From: Ornithodoros turicata
Lineage: Eukaryota > Arthropoda > Arachnida > Ixodida > Argasidae
Direction: 5' to 3'
NCBI RefSeq assembly: GCF_037126465.1
Contig: NC_088206.1
Coordinates: 10,267,187-10,331,186 of the forward strand
DNA length: 64,000 nucleotides
Below, in pieces: positions 48,791 to 59,798 of this stretch (position 1 is the first letter of the stretch; the number at the start of each line of letters is the position of its first letter). Under the pieces are notes generated by a model, which worked only from the letters and a program-made list of their open reading frames with translations, did no database searches and had not been told where the DNA came from. Made by a program: the position numbers and the translations under genes.

Positions 48791-49453
48791 CCCCATAAAT
48801 TGTCGCAGGCTAATTCGCTTTTTCAACCTCTGTCAATCTTCATTCTCTCTCATCAAACTTCTGCACGTGTTTTACGCAGTATCATATCTGCCTCGCGTGC
48901 TTCCACGTGGGTATGCTAGGTGCTCCTCGGGAAAGGGCCCAATATTTTCTTAAACTCACGGTTAATTTTTCCCTTCGAAAATTGAGCTGCACGTACACAT
49001 TTGCGACACGGCCTATATTTAAACGCAATATGCTGTGAACATTCAGAGTCAGTTCTAATGATTTTTTTTGTCAAAATTAATTTCATTGCACTGTTCATAC
49101 TGCACCACAGAAGCTCGCTGCGGTTTTCATTTTCGCGGGTTGCAGGCCTTTAAGGGCTCTATTCTACAAGTTTTTAATTTAAACCACGAACCAATTTTTA
49201 GTAATAAAGGAAATTAATTTTGAAAACCCAATCCGACTGGTGCTGGCTCTCCAAACCATATTACGCCTAAGTAAGCCATACAGCGCAGATAGGTATGAAA
49301 TTTTCGAACAGGAAAAATCATCCACGAATTGCGGAAAATTTTCACCTATGTTTTTTTATAAATCCTCTACAGATTTTTTATAAACAGTTATGCGAGCAGC
49401 ATAGTGTCGTTTTTGCAACTGAGTTATACAGCCAGGCGGCCGTACTTCTTTTC
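48791..49453. other. no gene recognised
   Basis: AT-rich; nothing supportable. Confidence 0.5.
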
Positions 49454-49525
49454 TTAGGCAATTTGAGGCTTTGTTTGTATCTGTCCCTTCTATGTTGTTC
49501 CAGCCTCAGTTTCTCTCTTGGCCGT
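49454..49525 (-). mobile_element. SINE family B 5' fragment
   Basis: Plus-strand TTAGGCAATTTGAGGCTTTG and GTTCCAGCCTCAG match 18510-18590, the 5' leader of the full SINE-B. The tRNA-like part is absent. Confidence 0.7.
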
Positions 49526-50054
49526 ACTACTACATGTCACTACAAGGTGACTACCTAAAATTCATTAATGAACCCTTTAATTGTGGGATTTCGGGAAAAA
49601 ACGGATAACAGCTAGAGTGGGAGACAATCCAGCCAGTTTAAAGCCATTTCATTTTTAGAAAACCCTGAAACGCGCACGCGTGTTGAAATATCCATCGCTG
49701 AACTTCGCTATGCAAACGTGCCGAAACCGTGCCGATCGTGCTTTTTTTTTTAAAGATAAAAATCTGCAAATCATGCAAAAAGCTCCCTTTATAGAAACAC
49801 GCATAGCAATCAACACACATGAACAATGGATGCTATTTGACAGAAACATCTCTCATACTGAATATCAAACCGAACGGATCTCATACTACGTTTATCAGAA
49901 CGCAAGACGAGAAGATGGAGGTGACTGCAAAGTATTCTGCAGCATTATTCTTGTTGTGGTTACTCGGTGGCGGTGGTGCCCCTGCAACGTGATATTCTCT
50001 GCTTGAATACTGACTATGCAGCTCTGGCACGTGAGCTGCAGGCACATCGTTTTA

Positions 50055-50162
50055 CATGAGATAACTGATGTTCTGTGGCTGGAACAACATAGAAGGGACA
50101 ATTACATACAAGGCCTCAAGTTGCCTAAGAAATTAACGATGAAAGATGAAAGCATAACTTTC
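50055..50162 (+). mobile_element. SINE family B copy lacking the tRNA-like core
   Basis: It has the leader GGCTGGAACAACATAGAAGG and GGCCTCAAGTTGCCTAAGAA, followed straight by (GATGAAA)n tail. The A/B-box part seen at 18440-18500 is missing. Confidence 0.7.
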
Positions 50163-50293
50163 ATCTTACATCGTTTTAGGCCTGGTTCGTTTTCACTCTT
50201 TCTTTCTATCTTACTAAGAGCACTCTTCACTCAATACTGAGTTCGTTATATCCGGACGGCATCAAATATGCACATAATATGATGTAGCGCGCA

Positions 50294-50449
50294 ATTTTTT
50301 TACTGTAAGTAACAGAAATGAAACCCAAACCAGGATGCATACCAAGAGGCGGCACAGCGGCGGGTCTCCCCGCCTTATTGGCGCCACTGTGCCGCCTTTT
50401 GGTGTGGATCCTCGTTTCGGTTTCGTTCCTGTTACTTACAGTAAAAAAT
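50294..50449. mobile_element. 156-bp nearly full palindrome (MITE)
   Basis: The outer ends ATTTTTTTACTGTAAGTAACAG and the inverted copy pair along about 64 bp per arm (through AAGAGGCGGCACAG), roughly 85% identical. Only about 28 bp in the centre (GGTCTCCCCGCC) is unpaired. Confidence 0.82.
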
Positions 50450-52115
50450 GTCCTATTGGAATGAAAATGCGATTAACTTGGAACACATTTGTCGTTTTCG
50501 TCATGAATCACACGGAAATATCAACGTCAAACAGTCTTTTGAACGTGCAATGCCTTGATACGCAATGCAATGTGCGGATACTGCCAGGGAACTTCCCCAC
50601 GAGACGGCTCGTTCAGTGAACACCAGGGGGCGCCAATAACTTCTACACGGAGAACGGTTCTTGCTCTTGCATCTCCGCGGTAATTCCCATTTATCGCCAG
50701 TATGATCCGCCGTTATAATCGCAGGAAAGCGTTGCAAAGTTGACGTCCTTCGGGGCCTCTGGCGTAGGTGAAGGTTATTTCTCGCTTCCTGAAGAGTTGC
50801 TTCGGTGTTACAGCAAAAACAGAGACACGGGCTTATCTCGTCCAGAATCATGCACCGAGAAACAAAACTGGAGGACAGGAAAAAGCCTGGCGCCATGTTG
50901 GAAAGTACGAGGCGTCATGTAAATATCGGACTTTGTGGGACACTTGCTGTACGGTTATAATGCAAGACAGGTGCTACGTACGAGACCGGACGAGACCGAG
51001 CACGAAAGCACAGGAAAGCGATCAGGGGAATTCGCCACGTTCACGTTGGCATCGGTGCTAGGTTTCTGGTACAATATCATGCAGCACCGTCACAACAATA
51101 GCAACTACATTCACCACTAGGGTGCAGTACCATACACCGTTACGTGTGAGCCATATTAGATGAATGATCTGAGGATGAAGTGAACGCTTACGGAACAACT
51201 GCGGTGTCCAACTCAACGTGCCCGTCTGACCTTAGTGCGCAACCTAGTTGCATGTTCAACAGAAAGCAAAACTAAATGAGAGATACTGATGTTGATGTTG
51301 GAGAAAAAAAGAAAAAAACAGGGAGAGATTGCACACGTCGCATGACTAATTCGGCTACTACCATAAACAGACCCCGCCCCCACTAAAAAAAATAATAAAG
51401 AAATAAAAGGAAAAACGAATAAATAAGGGAAATAAGGTAAGGATAATGATGTTTTCTCTAATTAGGGAACGGAATAGAAGGACACACTTGGTGTTCCTCA
51501 TTAATGCATTAATCCAAAGGGGGCGAACCTGATACCTCGCATTATTACCCTGCCACGAGAGAAAACCGGGCATATTCTATGGCATCATTTTTAGTAGTTT
51601 TCTCCGGTGTCCCGTTAAGATGTTCTAGCGCGCCTCCTAGTGCTGGGTATATCCGCGCATGCGCACCCGCACAACCCACAAAGCCAGCGAAGCTAGCGCT
51701 CGGTGGTGTGACGTTAATCAGGTTATGAAAGCGAGCAAACAGAGGAAGCAATCGCGACATCTGGGCTCCGCAAAGTTGGAATTCTCTCGCCGTCGCCTCA
51801 ATTGAGAGTAAACATGCCGTTTCACACTCGGACGTGAGAGAGGAACCAGTAAACGACTTCGCGCGCGCACTAGACAGTCCTTCGTGTGAGGAAACAAAAG
51901 TCTGTGTTGTTCTGGTATGTGCGGTACTTGCGCTCGGTCCTTCAGTCAAGACTTCGGGTTAGTCTGTATTTACAAGAGCGGCATCCCCACAGAATATTCT
52001 GGTGGTAGAAGAAGCAAAACACGGCTCACGGAGTATAATTGCGACGCGCGTTATGGTGAGCATTCTTTTCGTGTCGTCTGCTAAGGAATGTCCCCTATTG
52101 TCTCGAATATTGCCC

Positions 52116-52118
<3 letters not shown>
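50450..52118. other. no gene recognised
   Basis: A 134-codon minus-strand frame at 51545-51949 sits in GC-rich sequence and has no recognisable domain. A plus-strand frame from 51917 ends in a CCP-like YNCDARY before GTGAGC but lacks correct spacing and phase. Confidence 0.4.

Positions 52119-52162
<44 letters not shown>
52119..52162. repeat. (AT)22 microsatellite
   Basis: Uninterrupted AT dinucleotide run; a shorter TATATACATATATA stretch follows at about 52300-52320. Confidence 0.95.
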
Positions 52163-52166
<4 letters not shown>

Positions 52167-53243
52167 GTACTAACAAAATATGAGGCAGACAACGAAGATG
52201 TAGGAAGTAGAAAAAGGGGGAGTTATTTATTTACTAGTGGAAAGTTAAGGGGGAAGTCAACGTTGCGGCGGAAGCTCCGCCTTCGTCAGGACTGCGGTCA
52301 TATATATACATATATATATAGGCGTGTGTTCGTGTGACGTTCCCATGAGTCTGGGGTATCGAAGGAACGAACGTACACAATCTGGACAGAGCGAAGACTG
52401 AAGCCAGCAATGAAGCAAGGTTAAGTGAGGCTAATCAGGTTAGCTAGGGTAGGGTTAACAACAATCGATGACTTCCTTGAACAATGAATAGTGTAATAGT
52501 TGCAGATTCCGGTAAGGTTCGTCACAAGAGTGCACTTCGAGAAGACAGAAGTGGAACACTCGGACAATGATACAATGAACAATGTCAGTACAGATCAGAG
52601 GATGTAGTTGTTTTACATTGCTGGCATGCTGCTAAGACGGATATTAAGACATATTTTCGTTTGGCCCAAACATATCTACCTTACTCAGGGAAGAAAGGGA
52701 TTGTTGTGTAGAGGCTGTCAGTCTAATAAACAGGAAGAATACGTGGAATACGAATATACTACCCATACGATTTCTTTTTTAACCGGCGTTTCTTTGGAAC
52801 ACTCAATCTGGGTATACGTGGACGGATCTGGATGTGAAAACAAAGACAGGGCGGGGTGGAACACGGAGGGTACTTTCACCTATTTCTGCCACTAAAAGGG
52901 AGATACATCTAACACGTGTGTCCATCTTATGTAATTCTGCGATTGTCTGTGACATGGACACTGTGGCCCGTCATTTCATTGTGGCGGTGTCTTTTTCTGC
53001 CGATGTATAGGCTTAACTTTTTGTGTGAGCAATTTTCGACGTTTTGATACATTCACAAGCTTTGTAAGAAGTTATGGATATTTTATGGCAGACGATCAAT
53101 CGGTTCGCAAGGGTTTCCGTTGGATTGTCATCAGACAAGCCGAGTGGGTTAGCATAAGCGGCTTCATCCATCTCCGTAAAATTGGCGTTAATGACGCTCC
53201 TATAGTTCGCACATTCCAAGTCGTCGCAACTGTGACGATAGAT
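52163..53243. other. no gene recognised
   Basis: No supportable gene. A 95-codon frame at 52608-52895 contains VYVDGSG, which is reminiscent of an RNase H start, but no other RNase H motif follows. Confidence 0.45.
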
Positions 53244-53595
53244 AGTTTTAGTGCATCGTACACTTTCGCCTTTGCGTACGTAAGGCATAGCGTGGTGGTT
53301 CCGCGCGAAGCTCTCTTTTTGTTTTGCGCATGTGCAGAAACACTAACGCTATCTCTTGCGTTCGCAAATGCGTTAGCGCACGCAGTAAAATTCACTATTA
53401 CAGAGTTTTAGTACATCGTACGCTATCCATTTAACGCTATAGCTATCGCTTTTGCGTACGTAAGGGATAGCGCTGGTGGTTCTGCGCATGCGCAATATAT
53501 ACGCAGAGCACTGCGCATTGCGCAGAACCACCACGCTATCCCTTACGTACGCAAAGGCGACAGTGTACGATGCACTAAAAGTCACTATTAACACC
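53244..53595. mobile_element. two adjoining copies of an inverted-repeat MITE
   Basis: The right copy (about 53405-53587) folds on TTTGCGTACGTAAGGGATAG and GGTGGTTCTGCGCA, arms meeting at 53495-53510. The left copy (53244-53400) begins TTTTAGTGCATCGTACACTT with the same GCGTACGTAAGGCATAGCG motif, but its right arm has diverged. Both end in TTCACTATTA / GTCACTATTA. Confidence 0.75.
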
Positions 53596-54594
53596 ACAAC
53601 GGCGAGTCCTAGGGCGTTGACAGCATTCGTCTATAGTACGATGTCCAGTGATAACGCGCCCTGTCCTATTACGAATTTATTCACTAAATTAGAGTGGATA
53701 GGTCCTCTCTTCAGTGGGTATGAATGGTGCCTGTGGGGTAGGACTAGGTGGCACTCACGCCTCACTTGCTATCCATCATTTTTTTTTTTTTTCCTACCTA
53801 CCCCTCTCTTCACTTCTTCGTTCTGGTCACTAGAGTACTACACCTCTCGGGCACGTGTTTAACGAGATGTGCGCGGCTTGGCGTATCACTACTCTCATCG
53901 ATTACATCCCAGCGCGGTTATCGATTCCATAGCACATATATCGTCTCCCAAGTCAGCCGGTATTGCATGGCCACCCGAGGACACCTCAGTTGTTCTGTGA
54001 ACTTCTTAACTCGTTTGCGTCTCATTCCTGTATCACATGAACCACAAGGTACAGTATGTAAGGGGGTAGTGTGGCTGCACCTTAACTGCGAAATACCGAA
54101 TGTCGTCACCACCACATATTTCCTCTTGTTGTTGGCCAAGACAAAGCAGTCAGGAGGAACCGGCAGCTCGACTGGCTGTTCATATGGATGTAAACACTAA
54201 TCTGGTTCTTCAATTTCAGTCGTTTGCTGGGGCAAATCGCATTATATATAAGTACACAGTGCTATGAGATAACTCTAAGCTAATAATGGCTACAAAATGA
54301 TTGCACTCACTAATAATATAATAATTGACGAATAATAACTGCCTGAACTGTCCACTCTCCAATGACTAACAATGCATTCTAGAAAGGAGCTACAATAATG
54401 AACAGTATTTGCACTTGGCAACACCAAACGAACTTGGTAAGGCAAACGCGCTGTGTGTAGATTGATAATGATAGCACTATAGCTGCAAGCCTATAGCATG
54501 CAAGCGTTCGCGGAACAAATTAAAGCTCTCGCAGAAGTACATTCGATTTTAAAAAATCCTAAATCTTACATGTATTTTTTTTTCTCTTCGCCAG
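53596..54594. other. no exon recognised upstream of the CCP exon
   Basis: This stretch lies 5' of the first recognised lectin-gene exon and presumably belongs to its upstream intron. The T run at 53767-53781 and short frames show no signal peptide or CCP features. Confidence 0.45.
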
Positions 54595-54712
54595 GTGGCA
54601 ACTGCCCACAACCAGCTGTTCCTCTCTATGCCAAAGTCACCTTCTCGTCAGAAGACAGATCACCAGGTAGTATGGCTACGTACACCTGTGATGAAGGATA
54701 CGAACTCTTTGG
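54595..54712 (+). CDS. exon: first part of a CCP/Sushi domain (lectin gene, exon a)
   Basis: After a T-rich tract and acceptor TTCGCCAG, the 118-bp exon opens in phase 1 (two bases complete a split codon) and encodes 38 whole codons. They show GNCPQPAVP, then MATYTCDEGYELF. This is the first two-thirds of a complement-control (Sushi) domain: Cys1 before P-x-P, and Cys2 in Y-x-C-x-x-GY-x-L. The donor GTGAGT follows GG, so the intron splits the conserved glycine codon after its second base (phase 2), exactly where split CCP exons are usually cut. CCP modules mediate protein-protein contacts in secreted and surface proteins. The preceding exon is not identified. The methionine upstream at 54498 is in intron sequence and is not a start. 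Confidence 0.88.
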
Positions 54713-55640
54713 GTGAGTACCTATGACACTGTACTTCACTGGTGTAGAACACACGCGGACGATATACATTTCTACGTCTACTGTTACGGGACCATGCAGA
54801 AAGGTAGTCCGTAGTTTGTAGGGTCCCTTATTCGTGCTTGAAGAAGCCCATGCTCATGAAGCTCATGAAGGCAATACACCGTGGCAGTCTGTCTCTGTCA
54901 GATGAAAGGACACTATAGGACACTACGCGTGTCCTTCACTAGGTACAGCTCCCGTCAACCTTAATAATAACACTGGAAACAATTCGGTCTCACTTCCGAG
55001 CGCGATAACAGTCACCCTGGGGGCACTGGGGGAATGTTAAGTAAATAAAATCTTCGAGTTAAACTAACATAATAATTTTGTTAATGATTTATTATAATAA
55101 TTATTCAATAATTTCCTCATGGCCCCAAGGGCTGCTGTAATCGCGCTCGGGAACGAGACCGATTTTTCCCCCCAAGTGTTATTATTAAGGCTGATGTGAG
55201 CTGTACATGTGCAGTGCAGGAGCAGGTTAAATAACTGCACAATCCCTGTCTGAAGAACTGGTATCGTTTGTGGCCGTTTGCTTCGATGATCATTCTGACG
55301 GGGCATGGATTTAAAGAATTGTTTAATGTATACTCAATATATGAGCATTCTATCTGTTTAAAACATATTGTGTTCCTTCAGAAGAACACACATATAAGAA
55401 GGCGGTGTAAAAAGAAGAGTCCTCATGTTAAGTACACACAACAAATGAAAGCTGCAAAAAACAGCAGGAAAAATGTAAGTAATTAACATGAATCAAATAA
55501 TTACACAAAATGAAATAATACATCCCTGTCATACGTATACATCCGGGTCATGTACAATGGGGCTGGAAAGAGTTTTATTCTCGTATATTCATGTACCGCT
55601 GGACTGCATGACTGGACTGAAAACTGGTGTTATATTCCAG

Positions 55641-55699
55641 GGTTCCAACAAGAACGTGTTCTCAAAACGGAAGATGGAGCGGCGAACTACCTTATTGCG
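55641..55699 (+). CDS. exon: second part of the CCP/Sushi domain (lectin gene, exon b)
   Basis: A 59-bp exon, easily missed. Acceptor TATATTCCAG; the first base completes the split glycine codon from 54712, then 19 codons read VPTRTCSQNGRWSGELPYC. These supply Cys3, the invariant Trp in GRW-SGE-LP and Cys4, closing the CCP begun in the 54595 exon. Cysteine count, spacing and phase all agree. Donor GTATGT leaves one base (phase 1), which fits the phase-1 start of the exon at 60286. The intron before it is 928 bp and that after it 4586 bp. Without this exon the CCP would be broken and the frame to the lectin domain would not match. Confidence 0.88.
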
Positions 55700-55875
55700 G
55701 TATGTAAATCGTTTATCACCGAAAGAGAGAGAGAGAGAGATACACGATGACGATGATATGGGGATGACTTCCGCTCATTGAGCACAATGCTACACCATTG
55801 CTATTGGGGAAAAATGAGAGGATGGTGATGAGGATGACGCTGACGACGCTGACGGGGTCTTAGAGGGAGTTGGTC

Positions 55876-55902
55876 AGGAGGAGGAGGAGGAGGAGGAGGA
55901 GT
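55876..55902. repeat. (GGA)n microsatellite
   Basis: About eight GGA units in the intron after the CCP. Confidence 0.9.
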
Positions 55903-55957
55903 GTCGTTGGGAGGAACCCGAGAGGTCTGCCTGCCTGATTAGGCGGCATGTTTCTCG

Positions 55958-56200
55958 GGAAGGGAAAGATGGTGGAGAGGAGGAAAGGGTGAAGTGGAAG
56001 ACCGAGCGGAATCCGCTCGGGGGGAGGATAGCTGCGTCCATGGGCCGACTTCAGGGGAACTGTGCCGGCATACGCCTATTACACATCTGTGGGAAACCCA
56101 GGAAAAACCCCAGACGGCACAGCCGGCCCGCGGATTCGAACCGCGGACCTCCCAGTCTCCAAGCGCACGCGTTACCGCTGCGCCACCGGAGCTGGTGGGG
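55958..56200 (-). mobile_element. SINE family A in lectin-gene intron
   Basis: Minus strand: A box GTGGCGCAGCGGTAACGCG, B box GGTTCGAATCCGCGG, GGCTGTGCCGTCTGGGG, GGTTTTTCCTGGGTTTCCC, CCTGAAGTCGGCCCATGG. The tail differs from other copies (GAGCGGATTCCGCTCGG hairpin). It lies at the exact 3' end of the minus-strand LINE at 56203-56840, whose last codons read straight into it. Confidence 0.87.
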
Positions 56201-56202
56201 AG

Positions 56203-56840
56203 TTGGTCAGACCGGTAGTTTCCAGGAATTTCATAAAGGGTCGCAAGACGGACACCTGCTTTCGTTTGTCCCATGGTCCCAAAATGAGTCTGAGGTCAAG
56301 GGGCCGGCTGTCGCGCAAAGTCGTTTGCCAACAAGTGACGCTCCCTCGTGTAAGTGGCACATGCGATGATCACATGGTCCGCGGTAGCTGGCACACCACA
56401 CTCCGGGCACAAGGGACTACTGGCACACCCTATCTTGCAGCGGTAGTACGGCGTAAAGGCAACATTCAGCCGTAAGCGATGTAGGAGGGACTTAATGACG
56501 CGCGGTAAAGATGACTGGAAGCGCCACGAGAATGTTGGGTCCACCGTTCCCAGTATCGTGCTGACAGGGACATCCCGACACCATTGTTCGACGGACAAGC
56601 AGGCAGCCCAGTCACGAAGAAGGGACCGTCTATCCCCCCTTGGGAGTACAATCGGAACGCACTTGCGCTGGTGGTGAGCGGCCGCTGCCGCAGCGTCGGC
56701 AACGTGGTTGCCAGAGATACCGCAATTACCCGGAAGGTTTCACCGAAAAGCTTCACAGACAACGCTACATAAGTGACCTGTGGTATGCAGCTGAAGAATG
56801 ATATTGATAGGAAGGGTGACAATTCAAACTGCCGAAGCCC
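56203..56840 (-). pseudogene. LINE ORF2 C-terminus with frameshifts
   Basis: Minus-strand frames give NCGISGNHVAD (end of RNase H, upstream part), VDPTFSWRF, HRLRLNVAFTPYYR, the finger CPECGVPATADHVIIAC, then LILGP and FMKFLETTGL. Three frames are needed, so it is dead. It belongs to the same LINE group as 13618-14817 and 35792-36406, and opposes the host gene's transcription. Confidence 0.85.
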
Positions 56841-57339
56841 AGTTACACCGAACGTGGCAAAGCGGCTTATCTGCGTTGCCGATCGTAAACCCGTTCGGCA
56901 TGCTCGAAAATGATACGAGACATTTTCAGCGATTTGGGTACGACCTGACCTAAATAGGAAGGAAACGAAGAAAGGTCAGCTGAGTTAAATATATAATTCG
57001 GGCTTTACGTCGTGAGCCAACTATGACCAAAGGTCAGCTAACATCTCCCGCAAGATGAGGGAACACTAGGAACGCTCAATGGCTCACGATAATCTGTACG
57101 GTCAAACAACTATAAATTATATAAAGACACGGCACCGCAAGGAAGAAAATCCTAAGACTTGTTGCTCTCAAGTCACGGCGATGATCACGGCGATGGCAGC
57201 TATAGAATGGTGCAATAATCTATTGTTGCATAACAATATCAGTAACAATATATGTGTTGTTGCGTTTCTTGTTAACTTAGAATAAGAAAAAGCAACTCTC
57301 CCAGCTTCAGTTTTATTTCGAGACAAGTGTCGAACAAAG
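56841..57339. other. intron sequence, no feature seen
   Basis: Part of the 4586-bp intron between the CCP and lectin exons. No exon-like frame or known repeat recognised. Confidence 0.5.
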
Positions 57340-57425
57340 CAAGAAGGAAGTCACTGAAAAGGTTAGCCAGCTGCAGGACTGCTGAGGCTTTCTTCTCTTC
57401 TGTGTTCCAGCCTCAGAACATCAAT
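57340..57425 (-). mobile_element. SINE family B fragment with internal deletion
   Basis: GTCACTGAAAAGGTTAGCC (as at 18432-18450) is joined after CAGCTGCAGG directly to the 5' leader GTTCCAGCCTCAGAACATCA (as at 18575-18590). The tRNA-like middle is gone. Confidence 0.68.
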
Positions 57426-57889
57426 CTACACGAAGTGTTGTCTGCCGTTTCGAATTCCAGATATTTTATTACGGGTGGCATAGCAAAAGATACGGAGAAG
57501 TCGTTACCTCTGCCACACTATTGTAAGCGGTGCCTGTCCTATCGCCGCGTTGTAGCTGGATTTGATGCCGTTTTAATCCCACTTTGATAACTTATTAACA
57601 ACTTAGAGATGGAACGTATTTCTTAGAACGGTAAGGAAATCACACCTCGAGGGGTGAATGGCTGAACGGAGTGAAAGGGGTAAACCGATTCGGCGAATTA
57701 TGATGGATATATGCATGGGCCATTCAGCCGATTGCCACAGCCACTTTGAAGGTCAAAGGATTAAGGCTGCCTCCTGGCCTTCAATGTGTTCGGCGAGTTG
57801 GGAAGAGACGATTTCGAAAAACTCCAAGCGAAAAAAAGAAAAAAAGCCCTCCGCAGTTGTACCACTACGTACAAATTAAAAGGCACCTA

Positions 57890-58380
57890 CACTCTAAGAA
57901 AAAAAGAAGTGATTTTACTCTTTTGGGGGACTAAATGCATTGCCTTCGGGAGTAAATGCATGGGAGTAAATGAATGTCACAGAGTGGAGACTGCATTTCA
58001 CGTTGTATTCTGACACTCCCAGGTACATAATTCGTGTGCATGCATGAAAATACTTTGAATCAAACCGTGATACATCGAGTGATATAAAATTTTGCGACAT
58101 GCATAGGGCACAATTTGCGAAGAAAGAAGCGTTAACTGTTCCTTACTCTGTGTGGATGGAAAATTGCTAAGTTGGCTGAGTTATAAGGCCTTAGGCCATC
58201 AAATTGACCAAGAGCACATATTTACGTAGACTGTTGCATTCAGGAGATCAATTGCGAAGTTCAGTGACTATTCGCAGTCCCGGGAAGTAACTATCGGGGT
58301 TAGGGGAATAAAAAGAAAGGAGTAATTGCAATCTAGGGGATTAGACTCCCTATTGAACTCGTTTTTTTTTCCTTGGAGTG
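57890..58380. mobile_element. 491-bp MITE with CACTC-AAG ends
   Basis: The left end CACTCTAAGAAAAAAAG and the inverted right end CACTCCAAGGAAAAAAAA are terminal repeats. GGAGTAAATGCA-type and GGAGT(A)A motifs repeat inside, as in 17202-17450. It lies in the lectin-gene intron. Confidence 0.7.
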
Positions 58381-59342
58381 CAGAACATGAAGTGCAGACG
58401 AACGTGTAGTGCAGACATAGAACAAAGACGTTTAAAAAAAACTTTCATACAAACAGACGTTGAAGTCATCAAATGCGTCCATTGAGTATGTCAGTTAAGC
58501 ACTTCTACTGCTCTTAATGCAGTCCTAGTGCGACAGGAAGACACCAGTGACGCCTCAATCACTGGCTACACCTGGAGCGGCCCTTCAGCGGTCCGCCATC
58601 ATCCGGAACGAAAAGACCAATAAAAACAAAACCTAATGACGCGTCGCATGTGTCAGCAACCGCCAAGTAAACCACCTACCTTTTTTTTCTCTCACCATCT
58701 CGTTTTCTGTTTTTTTTATCTTTCTCTTTTCTGTGCAGCTAAATGTCCGTCTACTTCCGTTCGTCTTTCACACGCTCGTTAATATTGGCTTGCTCGGGAT
58801 ACCACACGCTATCTGAAGTTCTTCATAGCGGTTTATTCAGCGGTTTATTCACTGTTGTGTCGCACACCACGCACGAAGCTCTTCTTTAATTTATGTTAAA
58901 GCGTACTTATTCTTTTTTTGTCAGTCTTTCAGCCGTCAGGGAAACGTAAATCTTTCTTTTCTTGTTCTTTTTGCTTCATTACCTTTCATTAGCATGCTGT
59001 AGGTGCTATGGGGTATCCGGCGTCCATGTTGATGAAGCCTTACACATCTCATTTTTCTTCAAGTTCTAATTCCACTACAATAGAACACTCATGTGGGACA
59101 GTGTTGTTCACTTAAAGCCATTAATTGTACGGGATGCAATCTGGATTGGATTGGAGGTGAAAGAAAAATATGGAGATGTTAAACCCGATCCAGTTAGGGC
59201 TGCCTACTACAAACTAAGCATACACTGGCTAAAACAAACAAACAAGCAAACAGGAAAGCTTGGTTTGATTTGCAATGCGCAATAGGAGAAAAAATAAATA
59301 AAAATGGTAATTGATTTCAAGTTTGACAGCATCTTCCGTTTA
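58381..59342. other. intron sequence, no feature seen
   Basis: No exon or well-bounded repeat recognised. A chance TWSGP at 58570 has no cysteines and no splice sites around it. Confidence 0.5.
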
Positions 59343-59615
59343 CCAGGTCCCGTGGCATTGTGGTTAAGATGATCGCTTTCACGCTGGTTCGAATCCCGGC
59401 ACCGTCTGTGCGGTCTGAGGTTTTCCCTGGGTTTTCCGGCAGACTTTTCAGAGGAATATAGGCACAGGTCCCACTGAAGTCGGCCCCGGACGCCTAACTA
59501 ACCCCCCTGTCCCCTATTCCTTCCTGTTGTCCTCTCTCCATATGTCCACGTCTCTACGCCGCTCTAGTCACAGTTGCTTCGCAGCGCTAGCACTGAATTA
59601 CAAAAAAAAGAAAAA
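59343..59615 (+). mobile_element. SINE family A, near full length, in lectin-gene intron
   Basis: The head starts at about 59345 with CCCGTGGCATTGTGGTTAAG (A box) and GGTTCGAATCCCGGC (B box), then GCGGTCTGAGG, GGTTTTCCCTGGGTTTTCC, CTGAAGTCGGCCCCGGACGC, CCCCCCTGTCCCCTATTCC, CCACGTCTCTACGCCGCTC and an A-rich tail. It is in the same orientation as the host gene. Confidence 0.9.
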
Positions 59616-59798
59616 AAAAGAGGGTATGATCTTAGTTTACCTGTAGAGGGTAACAGAGGGTGGATAGTGCAGCTACAATGGGATGAGAGGAGAAGTGTGT
59701 GGAAGAAAAGTAGTTCTGCTATGCAACATATTCTTGATTAAAATCAAGACTATGTATTAGTACTTCTATGACAGACGTTGATAATCGCATGACGAACA

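Noticed and set aside
51545..51949. 134-codon minus-strand frame in GC-rich sequence, possible first exon or promoter
   Set aside because: No domain, signal peptide or splice context; GC-rich sequence alone lengthens chance frames.
51917..52060. Frame ending YNCDARY before GTGAGC, resembling the first half of a CCP exon
   Set aside because: Cysteine spacing is short, the conserved glycine is missing and the exon end would be phase 1 rather than the phase 2 of split CCPs.
52608..52895. Open frame with VYVDGSG, like the start of an RNase H domain
   Set aside because: No downstream catalytic motifs, no similarity to the LINE RNase H at 13618-14817, and no LINE 3' end follows.
58570..58590. TWSGP string resembling the second half of a CCP
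   Set aside because: No cysteines, no splice sites with fitting phase; the true second half is at 55641-55699.
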